A DNA stretch of 64,000 nucleotides from CAZGUG01 sp964625335 (GTDB taxonomy: Bacteria > Bacillota > Clostridia > Ch29). A model generated the notes under the pieces. That model did not search any database and was not told the DNA's origin. It saw only the letters and a list, made by a program, of their open reading frames with translations. The stretch lies in assembly GCA_964625335.1 (NCBI GenBank), contig CAZVBE010000001.1:111293-175292 (forward strand), in the 5' to 3' direction. A program made the translations under genes and the position numbers. This document shows, one piece after another, positions 8,754 to 17,283 of this stretch (the first letter of the stretch is position 1; every line of letters starts with the position of its first letter).

Positions 8754-9429
8754 AGTAAACGAAGTTTATAAAGCGTACGGGACTCAGGAAGTTCTTAAAG
8801 ATGCGAGCCTTGAAATCGGATCCGAGATTAAAGTGCTAATAGGCATAAACGGTTGTGGAAAGTCCACGCTTTTAAAGATAATTGCGGGCATAATTAAATC
8901 CGATAAGGGAAGTGTCCTGCTCAGGGAAAAGGATATAACCCATCTGGCTCCGGAAGAAAGGCGGGTAGGCTATGTACCTCAGCATCCGGCGTTATTCGGG
9001 CACAAAAAGGTTATAGACAACATAAGGTATGGAATGCGCAGCGGCCTGGGTTCTGAAGAACTGTTGGGAGAACTTATAAGTATGCTTGGTCTTGAAGATA
9101 TACTAAACAAAAAACCCGGGGAGCTGAGCGGCGGTTACAAGAGCAGGGTATCCCTGGCCCGGGCTCTTGCACCCGAGCCCGAAATGATACTCCTTGACGA
9201 GCCTTTGAGTGATATTGATGCAGCGGTAAAGGAAAAGCTTCTGCCGGAATTCCGACGGGTAACCAAACTGATGAATGTTCCGGTGTTATACGTGACCCAC
9301 GACCCGGCGGAGGCCGGACAGATAGGGGATACTTTTGCGGTTATGCAGGACGGAAAGGTAAATGAAATCGATTCGGCGAGTGAGGCCTTTAACATAATAA
9401 AGAAAGATAAATTTATATCCGCCTTATAG
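8746..9429 (+). CDS. modC: Molybdate/tungstate ABC transporter ATP-binding protein
   Basis: The protein of 227 residues is a complete ABC ATPase: Walker A GINGCGKST at about residues 33-41, Q-loop region VGYVPQHPALFG, signature LSGGYKSRVSLARAL, Walker B MILLDEPLSDID and switch His in YVTHDPAEA. It lacks the C-terminal TOBE/MopB regulatory domain of long ModC proteins, so sensing is presumably left to the riboswitch. It powers ModB with ModA as receptor. It is the last gene of the operon and is followed immediately by a strong terminator. Confidence 0.92.
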   Translation: MLKVNEVYKAYGTQEVLKDASLEIGSEIKVLIGINGCGKSTLLKIIAGIIKSDKGSVLLREKDITHLAPEERRVGYVPQHPALFGHKKVIDNIRYGMRSGLGSEELLGELISMLGLEDILNKKPGELSGGYKSRVSLARALAPEPEMILLDEPLSDIDAAVKEKLLPEFRRVTKLMNVPVLYVTHDPAEAGQIGDTFAVMQDGKVNEIDSASEAFNIIKKDKFISAL

Positions 9430-9431
9430 AA

Positions 9432-9474
9432 AGAAAAAGAGGTGCCGGATAACCGGCATCTCTTTTTCTTTCTT
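9432..9474 (+). terminator. Rho-independent terminator of modABC
   Basis: AGAAAAAGAG-g-TGCCGG, loop ATAA, CCGGCA-t-CTCTTTTTCT, then TTCTT. This is a 16-bp stem with one mismatch three bases after modC. The A/T-rich outer arms would let it work on both strands. Confidence 0.9.
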
Positions 9475-9610
9475 GTGTGCCCGGCATGGGCGCAGTTAAA
9501 CGGGTGAAAGTTCCGAGTGTGGGTTGATAGTGTCAAGTACATAGCAAAGGGCAAGGGTGTCCGCCACGAGATGGAATCTGAAGGAAGCCGGCGGCAAACT
9601 TCTAGCCTGA
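9475..9610 (+). mobile_element. Group II intron remnant (5' part of domain I)
   Basis: The stretch starts GTGTGCCCGGCATGGGCG, a GTGYG intron 5' end. It continues with the conserved bacterial group II blocks GGGTGAAAGTTCCGAG, GCAAGGGTGTCCGCC, GAATCTGAAGGAAGC and GGCGGCAAACTTC. Similarity stops near GCCTGA. No reverse transcriptase and no domain V/VI are seen in the window, so it is a 5' fragment. It lies directly after the modC terminator, the kind of site used by terminator-targeting group IIC introns. Confidence 0.75.
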
Positions 9611-9700
9611 AATAAAGGTATTATTAATGAACAGAGGAAGGAATCTGCCTTTCATTTCAGAATTAATGGATAAGGGGAAATAGGGTTAACGGAGGTGCAT
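9611..9700. other. Short spacer between intron remnant and dehydratase stump
   Basis: Ninety bases with no recognised coding or structural feature. They may be decayed intron or dehydratase-flanking sequence. Confidence 0.4.
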
Positions 9701-9871
9701 ATGATGGTTGGATGTGAAGGCGTACTGAGGGCAAGGGAGAGGATAAGAGAATACGTATACCGTGTCCCCCTTGAACTGTGCCCGTGGCTGACTTTGGATA
9801 ATGCAAAGGTGTATCTGAAGCTGGAATGCCGAAACAGGCTGAAAACCTTAAAAGGAGGAAGCATAAAGTGA
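9701..9871 (+). pseudogene. Threonine/serine dehydratase N-terminal stump (56 codons)
   Basis: ATG 9701 follows GGAGGTG and opens a 56-codon frame. Its residues GVLRARERIREYVYRVPLE, then AKVYLKLECRN, match the start of fold-type II threonine dehydratases (pattern: A..RI...V.RTPLE, then VYLKLE). In intact enzymes the PLP lysine (SFKxRGA) follows within about ten residues. Here the frame runs into unrelated residues and stops. The TGA overlaps the GTG start of the downstream aminotransferase. The likely history is an internal deletion that removed most of a dehydratase gene but kept its ribosome site. Confidence 0.6.
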
Positions 9872-10989
9872 AAATCAAAAAATTTTTGGTTGAAGAATGG
9901 ATGAATACTTATGAAATGGATGCCGTGTACAATTTGGCGGAGACCTGTGTGGATTCCTTTACCTTAGGCGAACTCATATCCATGTCGGAGGACCCGGACG
10001 CTTTTGTGAAGGGTCTTTATGACAAAAAGCTTACCTATGGTCATATAGAAGGCTCGCCCGAACTCAGGGAATTAATAGCTTCGCAGTACTCCGGCATAAA
10101 CGCAGGCAATGTTCTTATAACACAGGGCGGAATAGGGGCAAACTTTTTGACGCTTTTTTCGATGGTTAAACCGGGGGACAGGATTGTGTGTGTACATCCC
10201 ACCTACCAGCAGCTGTATTCGGTGCCCGAGAGCTTTGGCGCCAAGGTCAGCCTTTTGAAGTTAAGACCCGATAATGGCTTTCTGCCGGACCTGGATGAAC
10301 TCAAGTCTATTGCCCGGAACGGGGTGGACATGATTATTCTGAACAACCCCAACAACCCCACGGGGGCATTAATAGAAGAAAAGATGCTAAGGGAGATTGC
10401 AGAGATTGCATGGTTCAGTGGTGCCTATGTATTATGTGACGAGGTTTACAGGGGATTGTTACACGACAGCAATGCGGCGGTTCCCTCCATCGTTGATATT
10501 TACGATAAGGGCATAAGCACCGGCAGCATGTCCAAGCCATATTCGTTGGCGGGGTTGAGGCTGGGTTGGACAGCCGGTCCTGTGGAAGTTATAAAAGAGT
10601 GTTTCAGTCACAGGGATTATATGACCATTAGCTGTGGTATGCTGGATGATATGCTTTCGGTACTTGCGCTCAAAAATCACGACAGGATAATGGATAGGAA
10701 TTTAAGCCTTATCAGGAAAAATGCAGCCATCCTGTACGACTGGGTTTCAAAGGAGGAGCATATAAGCTATGTGAAGCCGGAAGCAGGAACAACTGCTTTT
10801 TTGAAGTACGACCTGCCCATAGCCTCGGATGATTTTTGCCGGGGACTGTTTAAAAGCAGCGGGACCATGCTGGTGCCCGGAAAGTGCTTTGATATGGACG
10901 GCTGGCTCAGGATGGGATACTCCTGTGATACCGAAATGCTCAAAATGGGACTGGAAAATATATCTGAATACATTGAAACCCTCATATAA
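9868..10989 (+). CDS. PLP-dependent aminotransferase class I/II
   Basis: The protein of 373 residues is a fold-type I aminotransferase. Visible landmarks are the substrate loop GHIEGSPELRELIA, the PLP-contacting NNPNNPTGALI, the Asp/Tyr motif VLCDEVYRGL, and GSMSKPYSLAGLRLGW, where the Lys should bind PLP as a Schiff base. The N-terminus KIKKFLVEEWMNTYE resembles the clostridial group often annotated as capreomycidine-synthase-like aminotransferases. The start is GTG 9868, nine bases after GGAGG, and it overlaps the stop of the dehydratase stump. The substrate is unknown; the former neighbour hints at hydroxyamino-acid metabolism. Confidence 0.85.
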   Translation: MKIKKFLVEEWMNTYEMDAVYNLAETCVDSFTLGELISMSEDPDAFVKGLYDKKLTYGHIEGSPELRELIASQYSGINAGNVLITQGGIGANFLTLFSMVKPGDRIVCVHPTYQQLYSVPESFGAKVSLLKLRPDNGFLPDLDELKSIARNGVDMIILNNPNNPTGALIEEKMLREIAEIAWFSGAYVLCDEVYRGLLHDSNAAVPSIVDIYDKGISTGSMSKPYSLAGLRLGWTAGPVEVIKECFSHRDYMTISCGMLDDMLSVLALKNHDRIMDRNLSLIRKNAAILYDWVSKEEHISYVKPEAGTTAFLKYDLPIASDDFCRGLFKSSGTMLVPGKCFDMDGWLRMGYSCDTEMLKMGLENISEYIETLI

Positions 10990-11035
10990 TAAAAAGAAAC
11001 CGCCGGTGGCTGGCGGAAAGAGGCGGAATATTGGA

Positions 11036-11488
11036 TTATTCGAGCTCTTCCCACAGCCATTCGGCTACCTGCCTTATAAGAGGGCTGCATATGGTGGCTC
11101 TTATGTGCTGTTTGTCCCGGATAATCTTATCCGGGTCCTTTGGATCATATCCGATAATATCAATGCAGTTTGCACTTCCATACTTTTCGACAAATTTCTC
11201 GACTATTGTGCCGGCTCTTGAATATGAAGGCTCTCTGTCATCCACGGCGGTGTTTCTGCCATACTTTAACCCTAACGCCATGACCGCTCCCGAAAGGGCG
11301 CCGCACATATGCTTTCTCTGGCATATACCTCCCCCAAAGGGTGAGGCTATTTTGGGTATAATGTCACAATCCACGCCGAGTAATCCGGCGGATGAAAGAA
11401 GCACGCTCTCACAGCAGTTGTAATCTTCGTTAAAAAACTCCACGCATTTTCCGATTAACTCATTCTTCCCATCTTTACCAGATTCCAT
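11036..11488 (-). CDS. C_GCAxxG_C_C family redox-type protein
   Basis: The 150-residue protein has the Cys pattern of the C_GCAxxG_C_C family: NCCES near the N-terminus, GGGICQRKHMCGALSGA in the centre, and a last Cys in the C-terminal part (SANCID). The family is thought to be redox-active or metal-binding; its reaction is not established. ATG 11488 lies nine bases after GGAGG, and an in-frame TTG six bases upstream is less suitable. It is convergent with the aminotransferase. A GC-rich hairpin (CCGCC/GGCGG near 11000) lies in the 46-bp gap. Confidence 0.8.
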   Translation of the reverse strand: MESGKDGKNELIGKCVEFFNEDYNCCESVLLSSAGLLGVDCDIIPKIASPFGGGICQRKHMCGALSGAVMALGLKYGRNTAVDDREPSYSRAGTIVEKFVEKYGSANCIDIIGYDPKDPDKIIRDKQHIRATICSPLIRQVAEWLWEELE

Positions 11489-11674
11489 AATCAATTGCCT
11501 CCATCTGATGAAATATAGAACTGACTGGGCTTTTTTTTAATTCTTATTTACATGATACCAGAAACAAAGATAATTAACCAGCTTAGTAACGGCGGCATAT
11601 TATACTACTGGGAAACCGGCGGGCAGGGGTTACCGGGCAAATGGATTCTAAAGTTTTTAATGGAGGCTGTAATT

Positions 11675-12976
11675 ATGAAGCTTTGCATGATAGGTACGGG
11701 ATATGTAGGACTTACAACGGGTGTATGCCTTGCTTACCTTGATAATAATGTAATATGTGTTGACAGGGATAAAGACAGGATAGGGCTGCTGAAAAAAGGG
11801 GTCATGCCCATCCATGAGGAAGGTCTCGCGGAATTTATGCAGCAAGGCGTGTCAAAGGGTAGGCTGGAGTTCTCCGAAGACCTTGGCTATGGCGTAACCA
11901 ATGCGGATATTATATTTATTACCGTGGGGACACCGTCTGTTAACGGCGGAGAAGTTGATCTTACTGCCGTAAAGGAGGTGGCAGGGGGTATTGCGAAGTG
12001 TATGGACAGCTACAAAATAATAGTTGTTAAGAGTACGGTACCCGTAGGCACACAAAGACTGGTGACCGGCATTATAGCGGATAACTTAAAGGGCCGGTCA
12101 AACTTTGATGTAGTGTCAAACCCCGAGTTTTTACGGGAAGGAAATGCCGTTTACGATACGTTACACCCCGACAGGGTGGTATTGGGCTCGGACAATTTTA
12201 AAGCGGCAAAGGTGCTGGCAGGGCTGTATATGCCAATGGGCGGAAGGATGGTTTTTACCGATCCTGAAAGTGCCGAAATGATAAAATATGCTTCCAATGC
12301 GTTTCTGGCAACCAAGATAAGCTTTATAAACGAGATAGCCAACCTTTGCGAAAAGGTGGGTGCGGACGTGACGAAGGTGGCTTTGGGCATGGGGCTTGAC
12401 AGCAGGATTTCGATGGATTTCCTGGAGGCAGGGCTGGGATATGGCGGGTCATGCTTTCCGAAGGATACTCTTGCTCTGATTACGCTTGCAGACAGGCATG
12501 GCTGCAGCCTGAAGACGGTGAAAAGTGCCATCGAGATTAATGAGAGCCAGAGGATGAAGCCGGTAAAAATGCTGCAGGATTGTCTGGGCAATCTGGAGGG
12601 CAGAAAAATCTGTATTCTTGGGCTTTCATTTAAACCCAATACCGATGATGTAAGACAAGCCCCTTCGATAGACATAATAAGGGAGATAATAAGGCTTGGG
12701 GGCAGGGTTACGGCCTGTGACCCCATAGCCATACCCAATGCAGGGAAGGTGCTGGACGGAGTTGAGTTTTGTGAAGATACCTATCAGGCTGCCGAAGGTG
12801 CGGACGCTATTGTCCTGGTTACACAATGGAATCAGTTCAAAAAGCTGGATTTGGCCAAAATCAGAAAAATAATGAAAAGGCCGGTATTCATAGACGGAAG
12901 GAATGTTTATGATGTGGACACCATGCTCAAACTAGGTTTTGAATACTATAGTATCGGCAGGAGGAATTACGGGTGA
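11675..12976 (+). CDS. ugd: UDP-glucose 6-dehydrogenase
   Basis: The 433-residue enzyme oxidises UDP-glucose to UDP-glucuronate with two NAD+. The Rossmann motif MIGTGYVGLTTG is at the N-terminus. The catalytic Cys lies in GYGGSCFPKDTLAL, and the C-terminal UDP-binding domain carries ILGLSFKPNTDDVRQAPS. ATG 11675 has GGAGG eight bases upstream; the frame is open back to 11552 without a site. It is followed, across an inverted CotE-like gene, by an epimerase of the UDP-glucuronate 4-epimerase type. The two would supply uronic acid nucleotides for a surface or spore-coat polymer. Confidence 0.93.
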   Translation: MKLCMIGTGYVGLTTGVCLAYLDNNVICVDRDKDRIGLLKKGVMPIHEEGLAEFMQQGVSKGRLEFSEDLGYGVTNADIIFITVGTPSVNGGEVDLTAVKEVAGGIAKCMDSYKIIVVKSTVPVGTQRLVTGIIADNLKGRSNFDVVSNPEFLREGNAVYDTLHPDRVVLGSDNFKAAKVLAGLYMPMGGRMVFTDPESAEMIKYASNAFLATKISFINEIANLCEKVGADVTKVALGMGLDSRISMDFLEAGLGYGGSCFPKDTLALITLADRHGCSLKTVKSAIEINESQRMKPVKMLQDCLGNLEGRKICILGLSFKPNTDDVRQAPSIDIIREIIRLGGRVTACDPIAIPNAGKVLDGVEFCEDTYQAAEGADAIVLVTQWNQFKKLDLAKIRKIMKRPVFIDGRNVYDVDTMLKLGFEYYSIGRRNYG

Positions 12977-13075
12977 CCGGAGAACCTGTCCCGTTCCCGG
13001 GCACAACAGACTGGCCGCCACAAAAAATGAGAGCATGTGAAAATCATACTCCCATAATCAGAATATTCTATGTTC

Positions 13076-13666
13076 CTAATCGTCGTCTTCCGTTTCTGCA
13101 TCTACATTGAAAACTTCCAGAGTATCCATAATGGTTTCTTCGTCCATGCTTCTTTCAGCGTTCTCCTGTTGGTATGAAACCACGTTGAGCATAGCTTCTC
13201 CCATTACTTCTACCCCCAGGCCGAATTCAACCTGGACGGATATTGAAGGCGATCCGGATTTATTGACCACTGCAGTTCCGAGGGATACGGGTTTTTGGGA
13301 AATCCATGCCAGTATCTTCTTGTTTCGATAGCTCTCTCCGCCAAGGCATCTTACAGGAACAACTTCGGAAAATCTGGCATTGTTTTTAGCTACATAAGTA
13401 TCGCCGCCGGCTTCATACCAAACATGTACTTCAAAAATTCCATTGGACCTGACGTTTACCATTTTATCCATAATCTCTTCAAAGCTGCATTCTTTAATTT
13501 GGACACCTTTTAGCGTACATCCCAAAACCTCTGTAGGTCTCTTATTGTCAACAGGACTTATATATATAGTGGTGTTGCATATTTTGGTTGCGCTGCCGTA
13601 AACTGCATTGGTTATTATCGTCCTTACCCTTCCGGGTTCCGGCTGAATATTATTGTTTTCATTCAC
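13076..13666 (-). CDS. CotE-like outer spore coat protein
   Basis: The 196-residue protein follows the CotE pattern: RTIITNAVYG...KICNTTIYISP...PTEVLGCTLKG, then GIFEVHVWYEAGGDTYVAKN...RFSEVVPVR. This corresponds to REIITKAVV, the TISP block and YDINVWYSY in Bacillus CotE. It ends in an acidic tail (AETEDDD), also typical. CotE organises the outer spore coat. The start is best read as GTG 13666, six bases after GGGGTG; an upstream TTG at 13687 is possible. It is on the opposite strand from the sugar genes around it but shares the spore-coat theme. Confidence 0.78.
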   Translation of the reverse strand: MNENNNIQPEPGRVRTIITNAVYGSATKICNTTIYISPVDNKRPTEVLGCTLKGVQIKECSFEEIMDKMVNVRSNGIFEVHVWYEAGGDTYVAKNNARFSEVVPVRCLGGESYRNKKILAWISQKPVSLGTAVVNKSGSPSISVQVEFGLGVEVMGEAMLNVVSYQQENAERSMDEETIMDTLEVFNVDAETEDDD

Positions 13667-13831
13667 AGTTTTCACCCCTTTTGTCAAAATTAAAATCTAT
13701 TTCTATACTATAGTATTCTGCTGTATTATTTATGTGATAAAAGGGCAGCAAATTTTCCTTCGGCTTCACGTTTTGTATCACGGCAAAATAATATACTTAA
13801 GAACAAATAATTAATAAAGGAAGGAATATAT

Positions 13832-14785
13832 ATGTTCAGAAAAGCACTGGTGACCGGCTGCGCCGGGTTTGTCGGATCCCATCTATGCAACGCTCTTGTC
13901 TTGCAGGGATGGAGCGTAATTGGCATAGACAGTTTCATGGACAATTATGATAAAGGGATTAAGGAGAGAAACCTGTCAGGATTGTTATCCAAGCCAAATT
14001 TTAAGTTTGTCGGCCAGGATCTGATGAAGGTTCCCCTGGATAGGCTTATTAAGAAAATTGACTGCATCTTTCACCTTGCCGCCCAGCCCGGGGTCAGGGA
14101 CAGTTGGGGGCAGCAGTTTGACAGCTATGTAATTAATAATGTCCTTGCTACCCAACGGCTTTTGGAGGCAGCAAAAAATATCGATATGAAAAAGTTTGTA
14201 TATGCGTCCTCATCCTCGGTTTATGGCAATACAGATATTTTACCCGTCAGCGAGGCACATCCGACCAGACCCTATTCGCCCTATGGCGTAACCAAGCTGG
14301 CAGCCGAAAACCTGTGCAGCCTGTACTATGAAAACTACGGAGTACCGGTGGTGTCGCTGCGTTACTTTACCGTTTACGGGCCGCGTCAGCGTCCCGACAT
14401 GGGTATAAGCAGTTTTATAAATGCTATTCTCAAAGGACTAAACATAGTTGTATACGGCGACGGAAACCAAAAACGGGATTTTACCTATGTAGCTGATGTG
14501 GTCAGTGCCAGTATACTGGTAGCAAAATCTCCGGTTGTGGGCGAGGTGTTTAATGTAGGCAGCGGACAGCCTGTGGCTCTGATGGAAGTAATACGGATAC
14601 TGGAGAACCTGACAGGTCAAAGGTGCCGGATAGAGTATATACACAGCCAACGGGGAGATGTGAGGCATACTTGTGCGGATATCAGAAAGATATCCGGAAT
14701 GCTGGGGTTTAGGCCATCCTTTGAGCTTGACAGGGGCCTTAAGGAACAGGTCGCATATATGAAGCAGCTTATCAGAAAAAGGTAG
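13832..14785 (+). CDS. NAD-dependent sugar-nucleotide epimerase (GalE/UDP-GlcA 4-epimerase type)
   Basis: The 317-residue protein is an extended short-chain dehydrogenase. It has the NAD motif VTGCAGFVGSHLCNAL, the catalytic Ser/Tyr/Lys set in ASSSSVYGN and YSPYGVTKLAAE, and the substrate region LRYFTVYGPRQRPDM. It resembles UDP-glucuronate 4-epimerases and GalE-type enzymes; sequence alone does not fix the sugar. The nearby UDP-glucose dehydrogenase makes UDP-glucuronate to UDP-galacturonate a plausible reaction. AAGGAAGG precedes the ATG. It starts a plus-strand run that includes CotS-like and glycosyltransferase genes. Confidence 0.87.
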   Translation: MFRKALVTGCAGFVGSHLCNALVLQGWSVIGIDSFMDNYDKGIKERNLSGLLSKPNFKFVGQDLMKVPLDRLIKKIDCIFHLAAQPGVRDSWGQQFDSYVINNVLATQRLLEAAKNIDMKKFVYASSSSVYGNTDILPVSEAHPTRPYSPYGVTKLAAENLCSLYYENYGVPVVSLRYFTVYGPRQRPDMGISSFINAILKGLNIVVYGDGNQKRDFTYVADVVSASILVAKSPVVGEVFNVGSGQPVALMEVIRILENLTGQRCRIEYIHSQRGDVRHTCADIRKISGMLGFRPSFELDRGLKEQVAYMKQLIRKR

Positions 14786-14861
14786 GCACATTTTAATGCT
14801 TGTGAATACTATATGTACTGGAAAGGACGATTCTTATCCAAAATCAGAAGGGAGATATGGT

Positions 14862-15110
14862 ATGAAGTATAAGGAAGATTATATCGGGTCAAAACAGGAG
14901 TGCCTTGCTTTTTTAAGTGAAGCCTTCACCAAGCTTCTTAAAAACCAGCTGTCGGTGGATGGGGAAGCAGTGGAAATACCTGAGGATAAGGAGCTGAATT
15001 ACAAAACAAAGTACGAGAATGATGAATTTGAAGGGGAATTATCACTGAAAATCACATGGGTAAATGCGGAAATGCCGGAGGAAGAGCAGCAAGAAGAGGA
15101 GGCAGAATAA
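14862..15110 (+). CDS. Amphi-Trp domain-containing protein
   Basis: The small protein of 82 residues starts MKYKEDYIGSKQECLAFLSE and contains ELNYKTKYENDEFEGELSLKITW. This is the pattern of the amphi-Trp domain, a short module of unknown role named for its conserved Trp in an amphipathic strand. The tail is Glu-rich. ATG 14862 is preceded by GGGAG; an upstream ATG at 14796 lacks a site. A perfect 20-bp inverted repeat overlaps its last codons and stop. Confidence 0.8.
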   Translation: MKYKEDYIGSKQECLAFLSEAFTKLLKNQLSVDGEAVEIPEDKELNYKTKYENDEFEGELSLKITWVNAEMPEEEQQEEEAE

Positions 15111-15144
15111 CAGATAGGGGAGGGCTCCCCTATCTGTTATTCTG
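15103..15144. repeat. Perfect 20-bp inverted repeat over the stop codon
   Basis: CAGAATAACAGATAGGGGAG (15103-15122), two bases GG, then its exact complement (15125-15144). The left arm includes the last codons and TAA of the amphi-Trp gene. No U-tract follows, so it is not a textbook terminator. It may work as a transcript-stabilising or end-forming hairpin. Confidence 0.85.
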
Positions 15145-15205
15145 ATATGGTCAAACCTTAAAATACGCAAACGGGCAGTTAGCATTTCTTTAAGGAGGAG
15201 GAAGC

Positions 15206-16237
15206 ATGGCGGAAGCGTACAAAGAGGATCTTGAAAGTATATTGGTGCGGTATGACATTGAGGTTATTGATATACGCACAGAATCCTATAAGAATAAAAA
15301 GGGTGTATGGTGGATAAAAACCCCCGGGGGTTACAGCATTTTAAAGAAGCATTCCAATTCCGATAAAACCTTGGATTTCATAATAGCCGCGGTAGAATAC
15401 CTGCAGGGCAAAGGCATACGCATCCCGAAAGTTATCCCTGCATCCAACGGGGAAAAGTACGTCTGTCTAAATAACTGCTGCTATGTCCTAAACGAAGCCA
15501 TCCCGGGGGTAAATCCAAGCTATAGCAGTCGTGAGCAGCTGGAAAAAGTAGTGCGGGAGCTTGCCGCGTTCCACAAAGCTTCAACCGGCTTTGTTCCGCC
15601 CCAGGGCTGTAAGCCAAGGATACATCTTGGGAGCTGGCCTAAGACCTATCGTGAAAGGACGGATAAATTAAGCAGCTACCACGCCCTGGAAAACTCGGCT
15701 GCTGTGCACGGGGATTTCGGGACAACAATCCTGGAAGAGTTCGGCTATTTTTTGCAAAGGGCCCGGGATTCCATAATAGGACTTGAGAGCTCATTTTATT
15801 GGCAGTGGGTTGAAAATTCCAAAAAGACCGGGGGCCTGTGCCACCAGGATTTTGCCGCCGGCAACCTCATTTTAACAGAGGCCGGGGAGATGTATGTTTT
15901 AGATATTGATTCGATAACAATGGATATACCCGTCAGGGATATAAGGAAGCTGCTTCTAAAGGTTATGAAAAAGCGGGGTTGCTGGGAAGCAGGTCTTACA
16001 AAGGATATCCTGGCATGGTATCAGGCGGAAAACCCCCTGGAATACCGGCAGTGGCAGGTTTTGAAATGGGAGCTTATGCACCCCCATCTGTTTTCGGGCA
16101 TTATGACCAAATACTACGAAAAAAGGGAAGAAAGCTGGACCCATGCCAAATACCATAGGAGATTAAAGGAAATGGTCAAAGTAGAAAAAACCATACAGCC
16201 GGTTATTGAAGGCTTTGAAACGCTGATTCCGCGATAA
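15206..16237 (+). CDS. CotS-like spore coat kinase-fold protein (copy 1)
   Basis: The 343-residue protein belongs to the CotS/YsxE family of spore-coat proteins with an aminoglycoside-phosphotransferase (APH) fold. It has an N-terminal lobe with GVWWIKTPGGYSILKKH, a hinge with CYVLNEAIPG, and a catalytic loop CHQDFAAGNLILT with the conserved His-Gln-Asp. The metal-binding Asp pair is in YVLDIDSITMD. These residues are retained, so kinase activity on a small molecule or sugar is possible, though CotS is known mainly as a coat component. AAGGAGGAGG precedes the ATG. It is followed by a paralogue and a CotSA-like glycosyltransferase. Confidence 0.87.
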   Translation: MAEAYKEDLESILVRYDIEVIDIRTESYKNKKGVWWIKTPGGYSILKKHSNSDKTLDFIIAAVEYLQGKGIRIPKVIPASNGEKYVCLNNCCYVLNEAIPGVNPSYSSREQLEKVVRELAAFHKASTGFVPPQGCKPRIHLGSWPKTYRERTDKLSSYHALENSAAVHGDFGTTILEEFGYFLQRARDSIIGLESSFYWQWVENSKKTGGLCHQDFAAGNLILTEAGEMYVLDIDSITMDIPVRDIRKLLLKVMKKRGCWEAGLTKDILAWYQAENPLEYRQWQVLKWELMHPHLFSGIMTKYYEKREESWTHAKYHRRLKEMVKVEKTIQPVIEGFETLIPR

Positions 16238-16260
16238 CTATACGAATGGAGGCTAAACTT

Positions 16261-17283
16261 ATGATGGACCAACAAAATGCCAGTATGCTGGTTGAGCTGG
16301 CCCAAAACGTGCTGCTGGATTATGGCATAGCCCCTGAAGGGCTTGAAATTATCCAGAACAAAGGTTTAAAGACGATATGGAAGTTTTCCCATAATGGTGC
16401 GACAATGTGCCTCAAAAGGCTCAGGCATTCGGAGGAAAAAGCGTTGTTTTCAGTGTATGCCCAGATTTACATCCACGATAACGGCGGCAATGTACCGGGG
16501 GTGATATTAAACTCGGCAGGCAGCGCAATCACCCGGCGTGGAGAACAGTTGTTTGTCGTGTACAGTTGGATTGACGGAAGGGATTTGAATTTTGATAATC
16601 CCCGTGACCTGGGCATGGCAGTTGAAGGATTGGGCAGGGTACACAAAGTATCCATTGGATATACTCCGCCGGAAAGAGCAAGGGTTTCTTCAAAGCTCGG
16701 CAAGTGGCCGGCACAATATAAGTCCATGCGTACCAAACTGTCCGAATGGAAAGAACTGTCCCGGCAAAAAGCGCAGCCCCAGTACGGTTGTTATCTAAAA
16801 TGCGTTGACGGGGTAATAGATATTGCGGACAGGGCTATAGGCGCTATACACAGTTCCGGGTACGGACCTTTGACCAGTATGGAATTCAAGCAGTGCCCGC
16901 TGTGCCATCAGGACTATGGTAAGGGCAATGCACTTTTGTCGGGCGGGGATGTTTGCGTTTTGGACTTTGATGGAGTCACCCATGACCTGGTGGCCAGGGA
17001 TTTGCGTAAAATTATAGGCAAACAGATGGAAGACGGCGGTGGTTGGAGGCAGGACAGGATAGACGAAATAATAGGATGGTATGAAAACGGTAACAAACTG
17101 TCAGATGAAGAGAAGGAAATTTTGACGGTCGACCTGTTGTTCCCCCATTGGTTTTTTGCCGAGGTAAAGGATTTGTTTAAAAAGAATAAAGCTATAGCCT
17201 CAAACAAGATAGAGAGGGCTGCGAAGTTTGAACAGTCAAAGCTTTCAGTTTTACGGGGTTTGCCCGGGGGCGACAAGTTATGA
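16261..17283 (+). CDS. CotS-like spore coat kinase-fold protein (copy 2)
   Basis: The 340-residue protein is a second CotS-family member and a clear relative of the preceding gene. The N-lobe has GLKTIWKFSHNGATMCLKRL, the hinge LFVVYSWIDGRDL, the catalytic loop CHQDYGKGNALLSG and the Asp motif VCVLDFDGVTHDL. ATG 16261 is eight bases after GGAGG, and an ATG at 16246 lies inside the ribosome site itself. The stop overlaps the start of the glycosyltransferase by four bases (ATGA), which implies translational coupling and a joint role in coat assembly or glycosylation. Confidence 0.87.
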   Translation: MMDQQNASMLVELAQNVLLDYGIAPEGLEIIQNKGLKTIWKFSHNGATMCLKRLRHSEEKALFSVYAQIYIHDNGGNVPGVILNSAGSAITRRGEQLFVVYSWIDGRDLNFDNPRDLGMAVEGLGRVHKVSIGYTPPERARVSSKLGKWPAQYKSMRTKLSEWKELSRQKAQPQYGCYLKCVDGVIDIADRAIGAIHSSGYGPLTSMEFKQCPLCHQDYGKGNALLSGGDVCVLDFDGVTHDLVARDLRKIIGKQMEDGGGWRQDRIDEIIGWYENGNKLSDEEKEILTVDLLFPHWFFAEVKDLFKKNKAIASNKIERAAKFEQSKLSVLRGLPGGDKL

